From contig JAMJFZ010001779.1 in the NCBI GenBank assembly GCA_026225945.1, forward strand, positions 24,942 through 88,941: 64,000 nucleotides of DNA. Reading direction: 5' to 3'. The DNA is from Cricetomys ansorgei. Lineage: Eukaryota > Chordata > Mammalia > Rodentia > Nesomyidae. The notes beneath the pieces are model-generated. The model was not told the DNA's origin and did not search any database. It saw nothing but the letters and a program-made list of their open reading frames with translations. This document shows positions 21,976-34,300 of this stretch, piece by piece. Both the position numbers and the translations under genes were made by a program. The stretch's first letter is position 1; every line of letters starts with the position of its first letter.

Positions 21976-23569
21976 GTTTATTAAAAAAAATGTTTTCCAT
22001 TAAGAAGTTATTCAACTACTGCCTTTGAAAAGTAAATAAATTGTATTATGGTAGTATTTAGTAATGACAAAAGATCTCCAAGGAGCTTAAGGTTAAATCA
22101 ACATATTCTTAACAGGGCAGAGCCTCATATATGGAAAATCAATCTACTCTTATACTACTTCAAGAAAAGTGAATTGTGAGATAAGATTAAGAATAAACTG
22201 ATTAATAGTTTCCAATAAGACCATATAGACAACACTCGTCTGTGGTTTTTTAAACTTTCCAAATCTCCAATGAAAACAGAAAAAGTAGAATAAGAAAACA
22301 AAACTTCATGGCCAACATCTACAGAAAATTTCCAAGAAGGAATCTTCCAAACCCCCAAAACCTGGACCTGCCATCAAGTTTATGTTATCAGCATCTCTGT
22401 GGAGTAGAGAAGCAGTTCTGATGAGCATGAGGGCCAGAAACCAAATTCCTAGCAGATATTTACCCCATAAACATGATGTCCTCGCTAGTGTTGAAAGCCC
22501 AATGAGCCAACGTGCGTTCAGTAGACACATCTATGAAGGTTTTTCAGAGACTGTGGTTCACAAGTAAGTTCAAAGGGCTACTAAACTTGAAACCAGGGTT
22601 GGAGTGTTGATGCCAAGACATTTCCAAACAGAACAACATAAAGCCTTTTTCAAAACCAATGCCCAACCTCAAAAAAAATTTTTTGAAGAAATGTTTGGGA
22701 GGTCATGATCATCAGAGGCAGAATGAAAACACTAAGGACAATGAAAAGAAAAAGTCAAGAAAAATATGAAGAAATCCGAAGTCATGGGATCCTTTCTTTC
22801 TTTTCTTCAATGAAAAGCTCCACAGTTAAAAATCATGAAAAGGGATATATTCCTGAAAGTTTCGTGCAGTCTTATGAGGAAAAAAGAATATTGAGCAGAA
22901 TAATATTCATATTGAAATTGAGCTGTGGCAAAAAAAATAGATTAACATATTTCAAATGAAGCAAAAATAATTTTTAAAAGCTAATAAAAATGATGGAAGG
23001 ATACTAGAATTAGAAATAGAATCAGAGGTAAGCTGATAGAGGAAAAAGAGATATTTGAAAAGAAAGAGGATAAGACAAAGAAAAAATAAAAAATCATTTT
23101 AAAAAAGGATAACTAATGCAGTAAAAATACAAAAACAAATGGGTTTAGAGAATGGCTAAAGCCTTTGGATACATGGATAATAACATGGATAATAGAATAT
23201 AAGAAAGAGGAAAGTAAAAGCAAACATAAACGTAAAAATAATTAAAAACAACATAGTAATAGTGAGATAGAAAAAGGCAGGTGAAATCAACCCTCATGTT
23301 GAAGATGGCTCCATTGAGGACACCTGAATCACAGAACTGATACTGAAATGTGTATTTCAAGAAAGCTTTTCAGAAATGTTTAACATTGAAGAATATAGTT
23401 ACTCAAAGAGGAATGCACCTACATAGAAATGTTTAACTAGAAGAATTTACATTGAGGCATAACCTAATAAATTTGGCTCTTAATGAAAACACAGATCTTT
23501 GAATGTGTTGTCAAAAAGACCATGTCACGTGTAAAGAAAAAAAAAAAACTTAGAAAGTAGTAAGGAGTT
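21976..23569. other. Unassigned sequence, second half purine-rich
   Basis: From about 22700 to 23300 the plus strand is strongly A/G-rich. It could be a worn L1 ORF1 or UTR segment, but I find no diagnostic word order. An 84-codon frame at 22705-22959 is lysine-rich because of composition. No gene supported. Confidence 0.4.
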
Positions 23570-23835
23570 AGGCTAGTGCAGAGATAAGCCCCTTTATTGG
23601 TTATCCATATACACACAAAGTGCAAAAACGGACTCTGCAGATTGTATTTATATGTGTGTGCATATGTATACATATATGTATACGTAACATTGATAATCAA
23701 AAGAAACGAGGCTTTCAATTTGAGAGTCAGAAGTAAATACAAAAGTTTGGAGGGATGGTACCTGATATGGGCTGGAGGGAGAAAAGGGAAGGTGGTTGTA
23801 ATGCTACTTTAATTAAAATGTATTTAAAATATTTT
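23570..23835 (+). repeat. Lx-type LINE-1 3' UTR end, plus strand
   Basis: Only the last part of an Lx 3' UTR: 'gcagattgtatttatatgtg', a TATG-rich stretch, 'gaggctttcaatttgagagt', 'ggagggagaaaagggaaggt' and an 'aattaaaatgtattt' tail. Strongly 5' truncated, as is usual for L1 copies. Confidence 0.8.
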
Positions 23836-24509
23836 TAAATAGAAAGAAAACTTCATGAGGGAAGACAATGGAAGACTGTAATATACTGATGTTTGAGCTC
23901 CAGGGAGGCAGGAATTGAGTTGAGCACTTCATATGCAGTCAGGGTGGTGTTCGCATAAAACCGCTGAACTCTGTGGAAACAGACAAGAATTTAGAAACAA
24001 TGAAATATAATAACTGCCACCATGGAGGCTTCCATGAGAATTCTACTAAAGTACAAATTTCAGACTACCAAAAAGTCTGTAAAGCAAATAAAGGCCAAGC
24101 AGGAGAAGTAGTAGAGAGCATTTAATATAAATATGCTTATATAACCAAGATCAAATAATAGATGAAAGCGAAGCATATCGTATACGGCAGCTTCATGTAC
24201 TGATAATAATGTGTGCGCAGCTAAGCAGTACAAAGTAGGAAGGAAGGGTAGATACAAAAGTAGAGTAGAGAAGCTAATTACCCGCAAAAGAGGTGCCAGA
24301 TCAAGTTTGGAGTTAGAGAGTTCGAATGTCTCTGTAATGAAAGAGCCATCGATGTGAGAGCGGATCTCAAGGATCATTTTAATGTTAGTCAGCACCATAG
24401 AAAGAAAAACAACCATATGCATGCCTCCAGATGAAAATGCATATCGCCACCTCTGGACTACCTTTGTTATCTAAAAAAAAGAGTGAGAAATGGCACCCAC
24501 AAACAGTTA
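23836..24509. other. Unassigned sequence
   Basis: No supported gene. A 120-codon minus frame at 24060-24422 has no recognisable domain. Confidence 0.45.
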
Positions 24510-24692
24510 CACACAAGTTATTGTGTGTGTGTGTGTATGTATATATATACACACACAGAAGTATATATGTATATATACATGTATATATATATACATATAT
24601 ATGTATATATACACACGTATATATACACAATGTGTGTGTTTATATACACACATATATACATATATATATACATACACACAATAACTTGTGTG
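24510..24692. repeat. 183-bp AT/TG-rich inverted repeat (hairpin-forming)
   Basis: The ends are exact reverse complements: CACACAAGTTA at 24510-24520 and TAACTTGTGTG at 24682-24692. The arms continue inward as TTGTGTGTG... and ...ACACACAATAA. The middle is TATA/CATA/TG microsatellite, largely self-complementary. The mirrored open frames on both strands here are a by-product of this symmetry. Confidence 0.9.
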
Positions 24693-25139
24693 AATATTCA
24701 CATATATACTAATTAAATCACATATACTATATATATTCTAATTATTATATACTAATTAATAACAGCTCATATAAAACAAATGGGTATCTTAAAATCTTGC
24801 ATATTGTAATACAGATCCAGGGTGGCAGAATATATTTCAGAGGCAATCTCGTTTAATAAGTGATTCCTTAGCTCACAACCTGCATTTTCAGAATGTTCAG
24901 GATGAAACTTTGAGTTCATAGTTTATTCCACTGAAATTATTAATATTTGTTAAATTATTTATTTTCCTGTCTAAGATGACCTTTTTCTGACTTACATTTG
25001 AATAGACTTTCTTTACGCATGCTTATTATCTATGGCTTTATCATAACAGACCTCGATTTGTCTATCTTTTTGACAGTGACTCTAGATAATTTGGATCCTT
25101 AAAGCTGTAAAGTAGATTTTTTAAAAATGAGAGCTTTCA
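24693..25139. other. Unassigned AT-rich sequence
   Basis: No gene or repeat recognised. Confidence 0.5.
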
Positions 25140-25830
25140 GTACTATCAAGGATGAGAACTACTTTCTGATTCAATGTAAGCCCCACTCTATAGGATGGAA
25201 CCCATACCTGCTACCATTATTAGGCTAAGAACCTATGACTAGGCGGTTCATAGGCCCTAGGAGAGAACCTACTATTTTTATGCTGCGAAATGGACATAGT
25301 ATTAAACTGACTCCTAGTGACTTATTGTGACATGCAAAGATCAGTATATCTCCCATCTTTCATCTGCAAAGTTTCTCATTTCAGTAGACTGTGACGACCA
25401 TGCTGACTGACAGCTAGTCAATATGCAAAGAACAAGAGACTCTCTGTAGAATGCTCGAGCCTAAAGTGAACATATACACTACAACTCCCCTCCCAAAGCT
25501 CAAGGATCATTGCAGAAGAATGGTGTAGAAAGGATGCAAGAGCCTGAGGTGGTGAATGACAATGAAACAGTGTCTTCAGGACACAGCATGGCAGCTGCAC
25601 AGGTGAGCTCACAGCAGCTGTGACAGCATGCGCAAAGTGAGCAAGCCCACGCCAGACCAAATCCCGGAAATGAGAGAGGACCTGAGCACATTATCACACC
25701 TGAACCCTGGAGCTACTTGCAATTTATTATTTGTTGACAGAAGCAGTTTTCTCTAAGAGTGCAGCCCATAGTTAGCTGAGCACTCTCCAATAGAAGACCA
25801 CATACCCAAGAATCCCTTTTGCCTAGAAAG
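25140..25830 (+). repeat. Lx-type LINE-1 3' UTR, plus strand
   Basis: Blocks in 3' UTR order: 'catacctgctaccattatta', 'ttcataggccctaggagaga', 'ctcaaggatcattgcagaag', 'gacaatgaaacagtgtcttc', 'gctgtgacagcatgcgcaaa', 'gcagttttctctaagagtgc'. No poly(A) end is obvious, so it is truncated at both ends. Confidence 0.75.
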
Positions 25831-27913
25831 TGCCTCTGACTCCCAGAACTGCCAACAGATGAGATCGTCTCACCAGAGTCACTACTGTTCACACTCTCCT
25901 CTAGATCTTAGAGAGTCCCTGTTTGGTGGAGTATGGGTCAGAAGGAGAATCCTTGCTTCAAAAGAATCTAAGAAATACAGCTTTTGCTTCCTAGTCTCCA
26001 TTGTTTAAAAGTTACATTAGAGGGGAGTCAAATGCTCTCTATGAGAACTCAAACACTTTCTATTGTGGCTTGTGGCCTAAAATACTTAAAAATCAAGCTA
26101 CCTTTCAATACAAACAGAGCTGAGTCCCCTAACTCTCCTCCAAGACACCATTCTTCCTGGATACCTTTCTTTATTAATCTGATGAAGTATTTGTTTATCA
26201 TTTATGGAAATACTATTAAGCCAGACTCTGTATCTAACGTGTTCAACTAATACAGAGTAGAGCAAAGTGTGGCTTTCCAGAAGGCACGTGTGTGCGGAAC
26301 TGCCTGCTACCATCAGACTCACGGAAATCGGTTCACTCAGCAGACCCACGTTCAACTTATTTAGTTCAATCCCTTGCTCCTTATGTAAACATATCCATAT
26401 TGTTGTATCTATTAGCACACGCTTTTTAATTAATTCTGTATAAAAGTTTTCTTTTAAATTCTCTTTGGAAGTCACAAAAATCTTAAAAGAACCTAACTAT
26501 CTTTTGAGGGGTACTTAGAATATAATGTAAGTATAGAATGGCATTAATATTAGCATACTATTTTTTCAAGATAGTGACTCCCAAATGACATGTCATAAGA
26601 CACAGTCAAGTTCTACCATTCATATTTTTGAAACCGAGAAGCCAACCGTCCCTCATCTTCTCAGCCCTTGGCTCACTCCTCATGGCTGCTCGGGGGCTTG
26701 AAGGGATCATGCCAAGTGTATTTAGTTGTTTTCTAAATTCGAGTGAGTCCTTTTCCTTAAAATCTTTTCTTCTTTGCCCAGGCAGAGAGACATCCACATA
26801 AAATTATTTAAATATCTATAGATTCAATGAACTGTGAGGACCCTCTCTTCTGGGGTAAATGTACTTATAAAAACACTAGTTCATCTAAGTTTACCTACGA
26901 CAAGATCTGATTTAGACACTACATAAATCTGTTCACAAAGTGCAAAAGAAAACCAGTGGGAAAACTAACCTCATAGAAGAACATAAACTGATGCTAAAGT
27001 AGGCTGTACAATAACAGGATAAAGTGGGAACTAGCTGAAGGCAAGAAACAAATAAGATACAGAAAATATCGAAGAACTAGCGAATGGTTTAGTGATGCCA
27101 AGTAGTATCATGATTTCTGCCACAGTATCTTGAAGTGGTTTGGCATATAAGAAGGCAGACAGTGTTTAGGAAATCTTAGTGTTCCACTGGCCTAAAGCAG
27201 GTGCATATCCATCTTTCCCTTTTCTGGTAACTAGAAGCTTCCAAGTAGCCACAGTAAAAAATCAAACTGGCACAAATCTTTCTACACAAATATTAGTGGG
27301 CAGCTTTTCAGAGCAATGCCAACTGATTTGATGATGGTACTTCTCAACCAGCATAATAGCAAGAATAATGAAAAACCAAGGCGCAGTGAAAGCTACAAAC
27401 TAGTCTTCCTCCCTCATTCCCAGGGACTCCCACAGCTGCCCGCATAAATGTTTAACAAGTTTGGAAGGCCAGAGGATGACTGGTAGTTTTCACGGCTTCC
27501 TTATTGGTCTAAAGTGAATGGACCAAAGTCAGAGGCAGTGGACAGCCTTTTTCAAGCTGGCCCAGGGTGTCTGGCAAGCAGAGTTCAAATCTCTGGAGAA
27601 TATTTCCATCCTTACTCTGAAGTACAGCCCTGCTTGTGTTTACCATCTGGGCTTATTCTCCAGCCAATTAAAAAGATAAGCAGTTTCAGAAACATATGGT
27701 ATACATTCTACAGTGCTTAGAGAAGCTATACAGTGTGTCCATAAAATCTATAATTTAACAGAGACTACAGATCTACACTATAGTCTCAAGATGCCTGCCA
27801 GTTCAGATTGCTCTCAGGCACAGTATATATTTTGCCATTCTGAGTAGGCGAAAATGACAGAATTTCCAATGTAATTGGAATTCTGAAATTTTTCATCTTT
27901 TTAACACTTACAA

Positions 27914-27916
<3 letters not shown>
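25831..27916. other. Unassigned sequence
   Basis: About 2 kb without a recognised repeat or gene. A 125-codon minus frame (26098-26475) has no domain I know and is flanked by neither splice signals nor coding-like context that I can support. Confidence 0.4.

Positions 27917-27958
<42 letters not shown>
27917..27958. repeat. (TA)n microsatellite
   Basis: About twenty uninterrupted TA units. Likely highly variable in length between individuals. Confidence 0.95.
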
Positions 27959-27961
<3 letters not shown>

Positions 27962-28961
27962 TTGCTCCTCAGAATATACTTACCAACACGCATTCCATTG
28001 TACATATGTTTGCCATCTTATCAGGTATAGTGCTAAAATGTTTTTTTTCATGCCACTGGAGATATATATTAGACAATAATTCTTTCAATTTCTATTAATA
28101 TAGTCTCTTTAGTTGAACATGTGTCAGTTGACAAATGCTTTTGAAAAATACTTCCAATCATTCTCTTATCCTATATGACATAAGCATGATTTAAAATCAT
28201 AGCCTCTACCCCTGAGTGCATTAAAAAAATGTATCAGTTTGAGAGCATCTCTGAGTAGTATATAAGAACCTCTTTTGAATAAGGTTGTGCTTTTGTTTCT
28301 GAGATGAGTGACACAATCCCTTGAATTTACAATGTAGATTAGGCATACTATTTCGCAGCAGTCAGGTTTTTTTTTTTTTTTTAACTTTTCCTCTTGTCTT
28401 TATTTTTAGTCCCTATGATGTTTTGTTCCCAGATGTGAGAATGCAGCTGAACAGGGGCTGATGCTCATTACTGAGCAAGTATGCACATGAAGTCCAGATG
28501 TTAATATGTGACCTTTTTTTTTTTCTATCAGCAAATAGATTTTTTTTTGTTTGAGATCAGATAAGAATCTTCCTATAGGTTACCTTAGTCATTTATAGCC
28601 CTTTAGTTTTCTTATTTTCCTCTACATATCATTCCACCTCAGTCTTACGTAAAGTTCAGATGGAAATGAATACGTAAAATATGCTTCTTATGTTGCTAAA
28701 CATACCTTATGTCTCAGTTCGAAAAGAAGCCTGTAAAGGGGTATTTCATTTGTACTTTATAAAGTAAACTGTTGAAAGTAAGAACAAAGAGAATAAAAAT
28801 AGAAAGAGAGGGAGAGAGAGAGAGAGGAATTGATTTGCTAGGCATTAGCATCACATTTGTTGATCATGGAGATTCTTAAGAAATCTGTGTGGAAAGAAAA
28901 AAAATAAGCCAATATCTAATGGCTCGTCTGTGAGTTGATAGATGTGCATTACATAAAATTG
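27959..28961. other. Unassigned sequence with T-runs and a (GA)n tract
   Basis: Poly(T) runs lie near 28367-28382 and 28515-28525, and a (GA)n tract at about 28805-28828. No gene supported. Confidence 0.55.
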
Positions 28962-29110
28962 ATCATAAATGTGGACATAGTGTTGCCCTGTAACCCCAAC
29001 ATTGGAGAGTTTGCAGCAGGAACATCACGACATGGAAGCCAGCCTGGACTATATGGTGAGTGCTACACCAGTCTTGGTTTCCCAGAGAGACTGTGTCTCA
29101 AAATAAGTGA
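28962..29110 (+). repeat. B1 SINE, plus strand, diverged
   Basis: 'cctgtaaccccaacattgga', 'acatggaagccagcctggac' and 'gagactgtgtctcaaaataa' follow the 7SL-derived B1 order. Old copy with many changes. Confidence 0.72.
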
Positions 29111-29249
29111 TTTTATATTTTAATTCCAACTTTATTTAGTATCTCTGTACTTCATTCCTATGAAGTATAGGTATCCATGCATAGGTATTCATGCATAATT
29201 GCAAAAATGCTTTCTAAAGGTAATCTCCCACGATAAAGTTGTGATTTTT

Positions 29250-29362
29250 CATATTCATTGTCGACTTGACATTCTAGAACCCTCTTGTGGCAAGACCCAC
29301 TCACCACACTCTAGATGAGGATTTTATACTATACAGACTGTGGAAGATAAACTGAGTGCAAG
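29250..29362 (+). repeat. Rodent medium-reiteration element, plus strand, left part
   Basis: 'attcattgtcgacttgacat' and 'gcaagacccactcaccacac' resemble the 5' half of the element class seen at 1428-1760. The matching 3' half lies at about 30288-30482, beyond two younger insertions. Confidence 0.55.
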
Positions 29363-30072
29363 CATGTTTGGAGGAACATTTAATCCTTTAATCCAGCAGC
29401 ATGGCTGCTCTAACAAGAAATCACCCTCAGATGCCTGTGTGATCTGGAGGGAATACAGAAAGAAAGTTAGTCAGACTAATCCCATCTTTGTTGTAAGGGA
29501 TTTCTGTGGTTAAGGCAATGTAGTACACTCCCTTAATCCCAACCCTGAAGGAAGTGGTAGCACACACCTTTAGTCCCAACTCAGAAAGAGGTAGAAGCAG
29601 ACGAGCAGTGGAAGTTCAGAGTACAAGCAGAGTGTAGAAATCAGGTAGAAGCAGACAAGAGGCAGAACTCAGAGAAAGAAACGAGAGAGTTCATTCGGTC
29701 AGGCAGTTTGAGTGGAGTCTGCTCATAGACAGACAATTCAGAAAGAGAAGCCAAGAAGAGCAGAGTCAGTCCAGAATAAGCATAGAGAAAGTAGAGAGTC
29801 AGAAGCAGATGGTTTACAATTTACAGTTCAGAGTTCACAATATAGGTCAGAGTGAAAAGAGGTAGTTCAGAAGATAGCTAGTCAGAGTGAGCTCAGTCAG
29901 CAGTAAGCAGAGGTGGAAGCATTCTAGGTTAATTATATTGTAAGGAGGCTGAAGCCTTCAAGGTCTAGACTTTAGATTGTATGGATTCTGAAACCCTTTA
30001 GGACCAGGATTGAATTAGCAAAGAATAAACTGTTTTTCTGCCACGAACCAAGGAGAATGAACACATAATAAA
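29363..30072 (+). mobile_element. Family X copy B
   Basis: It starts 'gaggaacatttaatccttta' with 'catggctgctct', matching the start of copy C (43356). B1-like 'cacacacctttagtcccaac' and a long AGAG/GTCAG-rich section follow, then 'ggctgaagccttcaaggtct' and an AATAAACTG end near 30023. This is the least rearranged full-length-looking copy, about 710 bp. Confidence 0.7.
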
Positions 30073-30083
30073 AAATCAATGTT

Positions 30084-30268
30084 TGGGTTGGAGAGATGGC
30101 TCAGTGGTTAGGAGCACTGGCTGTTCTTCCAGAGGTCCTGAGTTCAGTTTCCAGCAACCACATGGTAGCTCACAACCATATATATAATGGAATCTGATGC
30201 CCTCTCCTGGCCTGCAGGCAAACATGCAGACTGAGTACTCATGTACAAAAGTAAATAAATTTTAAAAA
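30084..30268 (+). repeat. B2/B3-type SINE, plus strand
   Basis: 'ggagagatggctcagtggtt', 'agaggtcctgagttcagttt', 'accacatggtagctcacaac', 'cctctcctggcctgcaggca', then an A-rich tail. The A box and B box regions are recognisable. It sits directly after family X copy B, inside the interrupted older element. Confidence 0.9.
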
Positions 30269-30287
30269 TAATCAATTCTTACATTGT

Positions 30288-30482
30288 GTGATCACAAGCA
30301 TAAACACATGAAGTCATTGCTCTTTGACCCCGACTGCAAGTGTGATGTAACCAACTGTCCAGCTCTTGGTGTCTTGATTTTGCTTCAGTGATGCACTATA
30401 TGGAAACCAAATAGACCTCCTTTTCCTCAGTTGATTTTGTCAAGGACTTTAACCACAGAAACAGGAAACTAAACTAACATAT
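30288..30482 (+). repeat. Rodent medium-reiteration element, plus strand, right part
   Basis: 'gtgatgtaaccaactgtcca', 'ttcagtgatgcactatatgg', 'aaatagacctccttttcctc' and 'cagaaacaggaaactaaact' correspond to the 3' half of the element whose left part lies at 29250-29362. Confidence 0.6.
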
Positions 30483-30866
30483 TAGTACAATAAACTAGAC
30501 ACACAACATTTGAAAAGGTACATTCTTCTCATAACCTTTCAATGAGAAATAAAATTCACTCAAAGCCCAAATTGGTACCCTAAAATAAAATTAAATGTCA
30601 GTGAATCAGTGGTAATATTTTTTGTAAGTCAACCTAGAATTTGCTTTTGAAACATGGTAAGATGTGCATAAACTAATGAGGAATCTAGTTTATCTCTATT
30701 ATGAGTTCCAAGCATCCGGAATAAAGTAATGTTGCATTCAAAGGCAAATAACCCCTATCTTAGACACTGTTCGAAATTGATAACGGCTAGGAGAGGGAGA
30801 GCTGGTTTCCTTTAAGGGTGTAACCTCTGTAAGTGAACCATATTTCAGTGGATTCCTACATACCTA
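30483..30866. other. Unassigned sequence
   Basis: No gene or repeat recognised. Confidence 0.5.
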
Positions 30867-30867
30867 G

Positions 30868-30918
<51 letters not shown>

Positions 30919-30941
30919 GTAGATAGATGGATGGATGGATG
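30867..30941. repeat. (GATA)n / (GATG)n microsatellite
   Basis: About 13 GATA units, slightly interrupted by GGTA, pass into GATG units at the right end. Confidence 0.95.
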
Positions 30942-31108
30942 CAATACAGATCGGACTGACAAGATTTTTAAAAATAAGGACACAATGTTCTGTGGGTAGG
31001 AAATGGAGAAAATTTCTGGGTGGAGTTGGGGAAAGATGTGAATATCATTAAAATGCATTATATGAATTTTTCAAAAACTAATTTTGAAAAAAAATAAAAG
31101 AGTAGTAT

Positions 31109-31345
31109 TTGGACTGGGACAATGGCTCAATGGACAAAGCATTTGCCAGGAGGGGAAAGTTCATGTCCCTGGAGCCCACATCAAAAGTGTGACAGTTGTG
31201 ACTTGTCTGTGACCCCTACTCGGGAGGCTGAGGTGGAGGATCTCCGGTGCAAGGGAACCCCAGATAAAATAGCTGGAACTGGCAGGGTCCAGATTTCAGT
31301 GAGAGACCGTGCCTCAATAAAGTGGAGAGTGACTGGGAAAAAAAA
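31109..31345 (+). repeat. B4-type composite SINE, plus strand
   Basis: tRNA-like 'acaatggctcaatggacaaa' joined to B1-like 'acccctactcgggaggctga', then 'gagagaccgtgcctcaataa' and 'gtggagagtgactgggaaa' before an A-rich tail. The last block is typical of B4. The 90-codon frame over it is incidental. Confidence 0.82.
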
Positions 31346-34300
31346 TAAACAAATAAAAATGAAAAGTCATTATCGACTTTATTGGCTTAACTAGTTCAAT
31401 TGTTCCTAATCAGTGACCACTTTTCAGTGACTAAGGTAGCATGAACAAATATGTGTCAATTAACATGTCTAACCCTATGAACAAAACAAAAAAATCAAAA
31501 CCCCTTCATGCCATTTACTTCTTTTGGTATTAGAACACTGAATATCCGACTGTCAGCTATCATTTCTGGCATCTTAATAAATAACAATCATGTAAATCAA
31601 TCCATTCAGTCTATAGCCAGAAAGCATGCAAGACAGGTGCCTACAAGAAATCAGGTATTCAACAGCAAATAATATTTCATTCACTTTTTTTCACTAGTAA
31701 ACTCAAAATTCAACAAGAAAATTTTTTTCTCATTTAGCCTAGGGGACATGTGAAAAAAGGGGTAGTTAAGTAAGAGTAGATACTATTACACATGAGAGAA
31801 AGATAAACATTTTTTACCTGAAGTAAAGTTGCTGTCTTTGGTATTGTGCCTGATAGTTCAGAAGTTCAAACATCTATCTGCATCTTGATATCATAGAAAC
31901 AATTTGGAATATTAGTTTTCCCTGCAACACCAATCAAGGTTCACTTTCAGTGCAGTCTTTTGACATTCTAACAAGGTTCATGTTCAAAAAAGCATAATCA
32001 GTTACAAAAAAATATCAGGGTTTAAGTAAGTTTATCATTTGTGTTAGGCTGTACACACAGGAATTCCAGCCACAGGATGGACTAGCCTGGACTTATAGTA
32101 GGGAATGTCATAGCTGGGTGAGAGTAAGAAGTAACTGTGTCCATACTTCTCACTAAGGAAGGACTCCTAAAAGATGCTTAAGGTTAATTCTATGGCTACT
32201 TTGTTTCAAATAAAAGAACGCATTCTTTATTATCCTCATGTAACCCCACATTCTGAAAACAAATAACATTAAAAGCATTTTGCTAAATTTCATTTTCTTT
32301 AACTGCTCAGTTTTTGAGAGCCATAGACCAAAAATATTTAGAAAGTAATCAGGAGGTCTTTCTGAGGATAATACAAAGATTATATTGAAAATAGGCTTTT
32401 CATAGCATGATAAGGAAAATATACAGAAAATACTTAAAGTAGGCTATGATGTTTCTTAGTTTTCATGCATTTCACTATCAGAAATACATTTTATACATCA
32501 TTATAAGCCTTGGTACTCACACTGACGCCACTGCACTAAACTCCAGATGCTAAGGTAGGCCCTGACGGCAGCCATTGTTGCTGCTTGTACATAACTACTC
32601 CATAATAGCATAATAGCGTTGAAATAATATTTTCATATGAGAGAAATACAGATTCGATTTCCCCAAAACTTGCACCACTTCATTTATTAAGAACGTCGAA
32701 TGAAGTCTTGACATCTGAAGCTTTCTCTATGATAAGAAACTATTAGCTTTGTGATCTCTGGAAAGGAGCAGTGATCCAAAAATTTTCATAAGATTCAGTC
32801 TAATAAGACAACACACCGCAAATAACTTGTCCTCTTTATTGTCTTAAGCAGAAACACTGAAAAATGAGAGTTGTCATAGAACTTTAATTATGTAAGTGAT
32901 GTGAACTACAGGATTTAGCAAGATCTGGACATTAAGTTACAGAATTTCTATATCACATGGGATACAATGAAACACAGAATTGGAAAAAAAAAAAAAAAGA
33001 GTCCAGAATCTCTCCCTCAAATGGACACGGCTAAGACAGACAAAGTCTAGCGCCCTACTGCTGGTACCAACTGAAAGGGAGAAAAGTGGAAAACAGTCTG
33101 AACAACGATAGCTAAAAGGCTGAGTGTTATCAACTAACAAAAATGCATGATATTAGTATAAATGATATGGATTTATACAGTGTAAGAGAAGATAATGGAC
33201 TTGCCATCTGTACACTTCCATTGAAGAATTTTATCAAGTTCTAATTTTCTCCATTTCGCAGAGGCATCAGAATACAATTCCAGAAAGTAGTGAGCAAGAG
33301 AAAGCAACTCCTAACACACACACCCTTAAATAAGTTGGGGTGGTGTAAGACGGACACTGCATCTGCTCCCTTCAAGTATAAGGGGCACGCTGCCCAACTG
33401 CTGCACACTGTGACAAGATAAAAGCGCTTTCTAAACACTGCCGGCAATAGTTTTAAAATTAACAAGAGGCCATAATTGAGATTATTGCATTTTTTAAATT
33501 ATGTGATTGAAGCATTAAAAGGCTGAAAAGAGAGACCATGTAGCCTGGAACTTCAAGGAAAGAAAAGATGTAGTTGGTGTTGAATGACCAAAGCTACTGA
33601 GCTTGATCATTGTTTTTTTTATGTCCCCTCAGCCCTTGGATTTTATAGTTGATTCTCAGGAACAAAGAGAAGCATTCCTAAGCTGACTATGGGTTACAGT
33701 TTCTTGTTTTATGATGCTCGCTGTAATTTTAACACATTATTTTGTTGCCAAGTTATTAGGAATATTTTTAAAGAAGATGAGAAATTCTGTGCTCAATACA
33801 AATGTTTCATCTCGAGCTTATCACTTTACCCAGGTTATGACACAGACTGGCCATAAAAGCAATTACTAACTGAGTCTGACACGCATGATGACTGCTAGCA
33901 TGCCTTGTTCTGAAAGGTAGACACAACTGTTCACGTCTAGCCAGCAGTAATGAACCCTGAGAAGCTAAAACCTCCACAGTAGGATACAGAAGAAATTCAA
34001 GTATATGTTTTTATTATTGAATGTTACATGTGCCACAAAAGACATATTTCACTTTTAAAAGATTATCTATACTATTCAAAATGACTTTTTAGACCACTAG
34101 GTAGAATTTGTTTCCTTGAAGGGCTGAAAGCAATACAAGCCTCCCCATTTAACTGCTGATTTCTTGGTTCCCACATACTGCAGAACTAGGACTTGCCCTG
34201 CTGAGTCTTGGCAAGCCTTGTGTTGGTATCTAACAAATTCCCATCCAAAACGAAGTGTTGGATAGCACAAGCATAACTCTGAGACATACTGGAATCCAAA

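Noticed and set aside
22700..23300. Purine-rich stretch as a possible L1 ORF1
   Set aside because: Composition fits, but I could not find an ordered set of ORF1 words, so it stays unassigned.
24431..24716. Four overlapping frames on both strands rich in Tyr, Ile, His and Thr
   Set aside because: They are translations of a TATA/CATA/TG inverted repeat; length reflects lack of stops in the repeat, not coding.
26098..26475. 125-codon minus-strand frame as a possible exon or small gene
   Set aside because: No recognisable domain and no splice or promoter context I can support; length is not exceptional for 64 kb in six frames.
30867..30941. Regularly repeated units that might suggest a CRISPR-like array
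   Set aside because: A tetranucleotide microsatellite with no spacers, in a eukaryotic genome.
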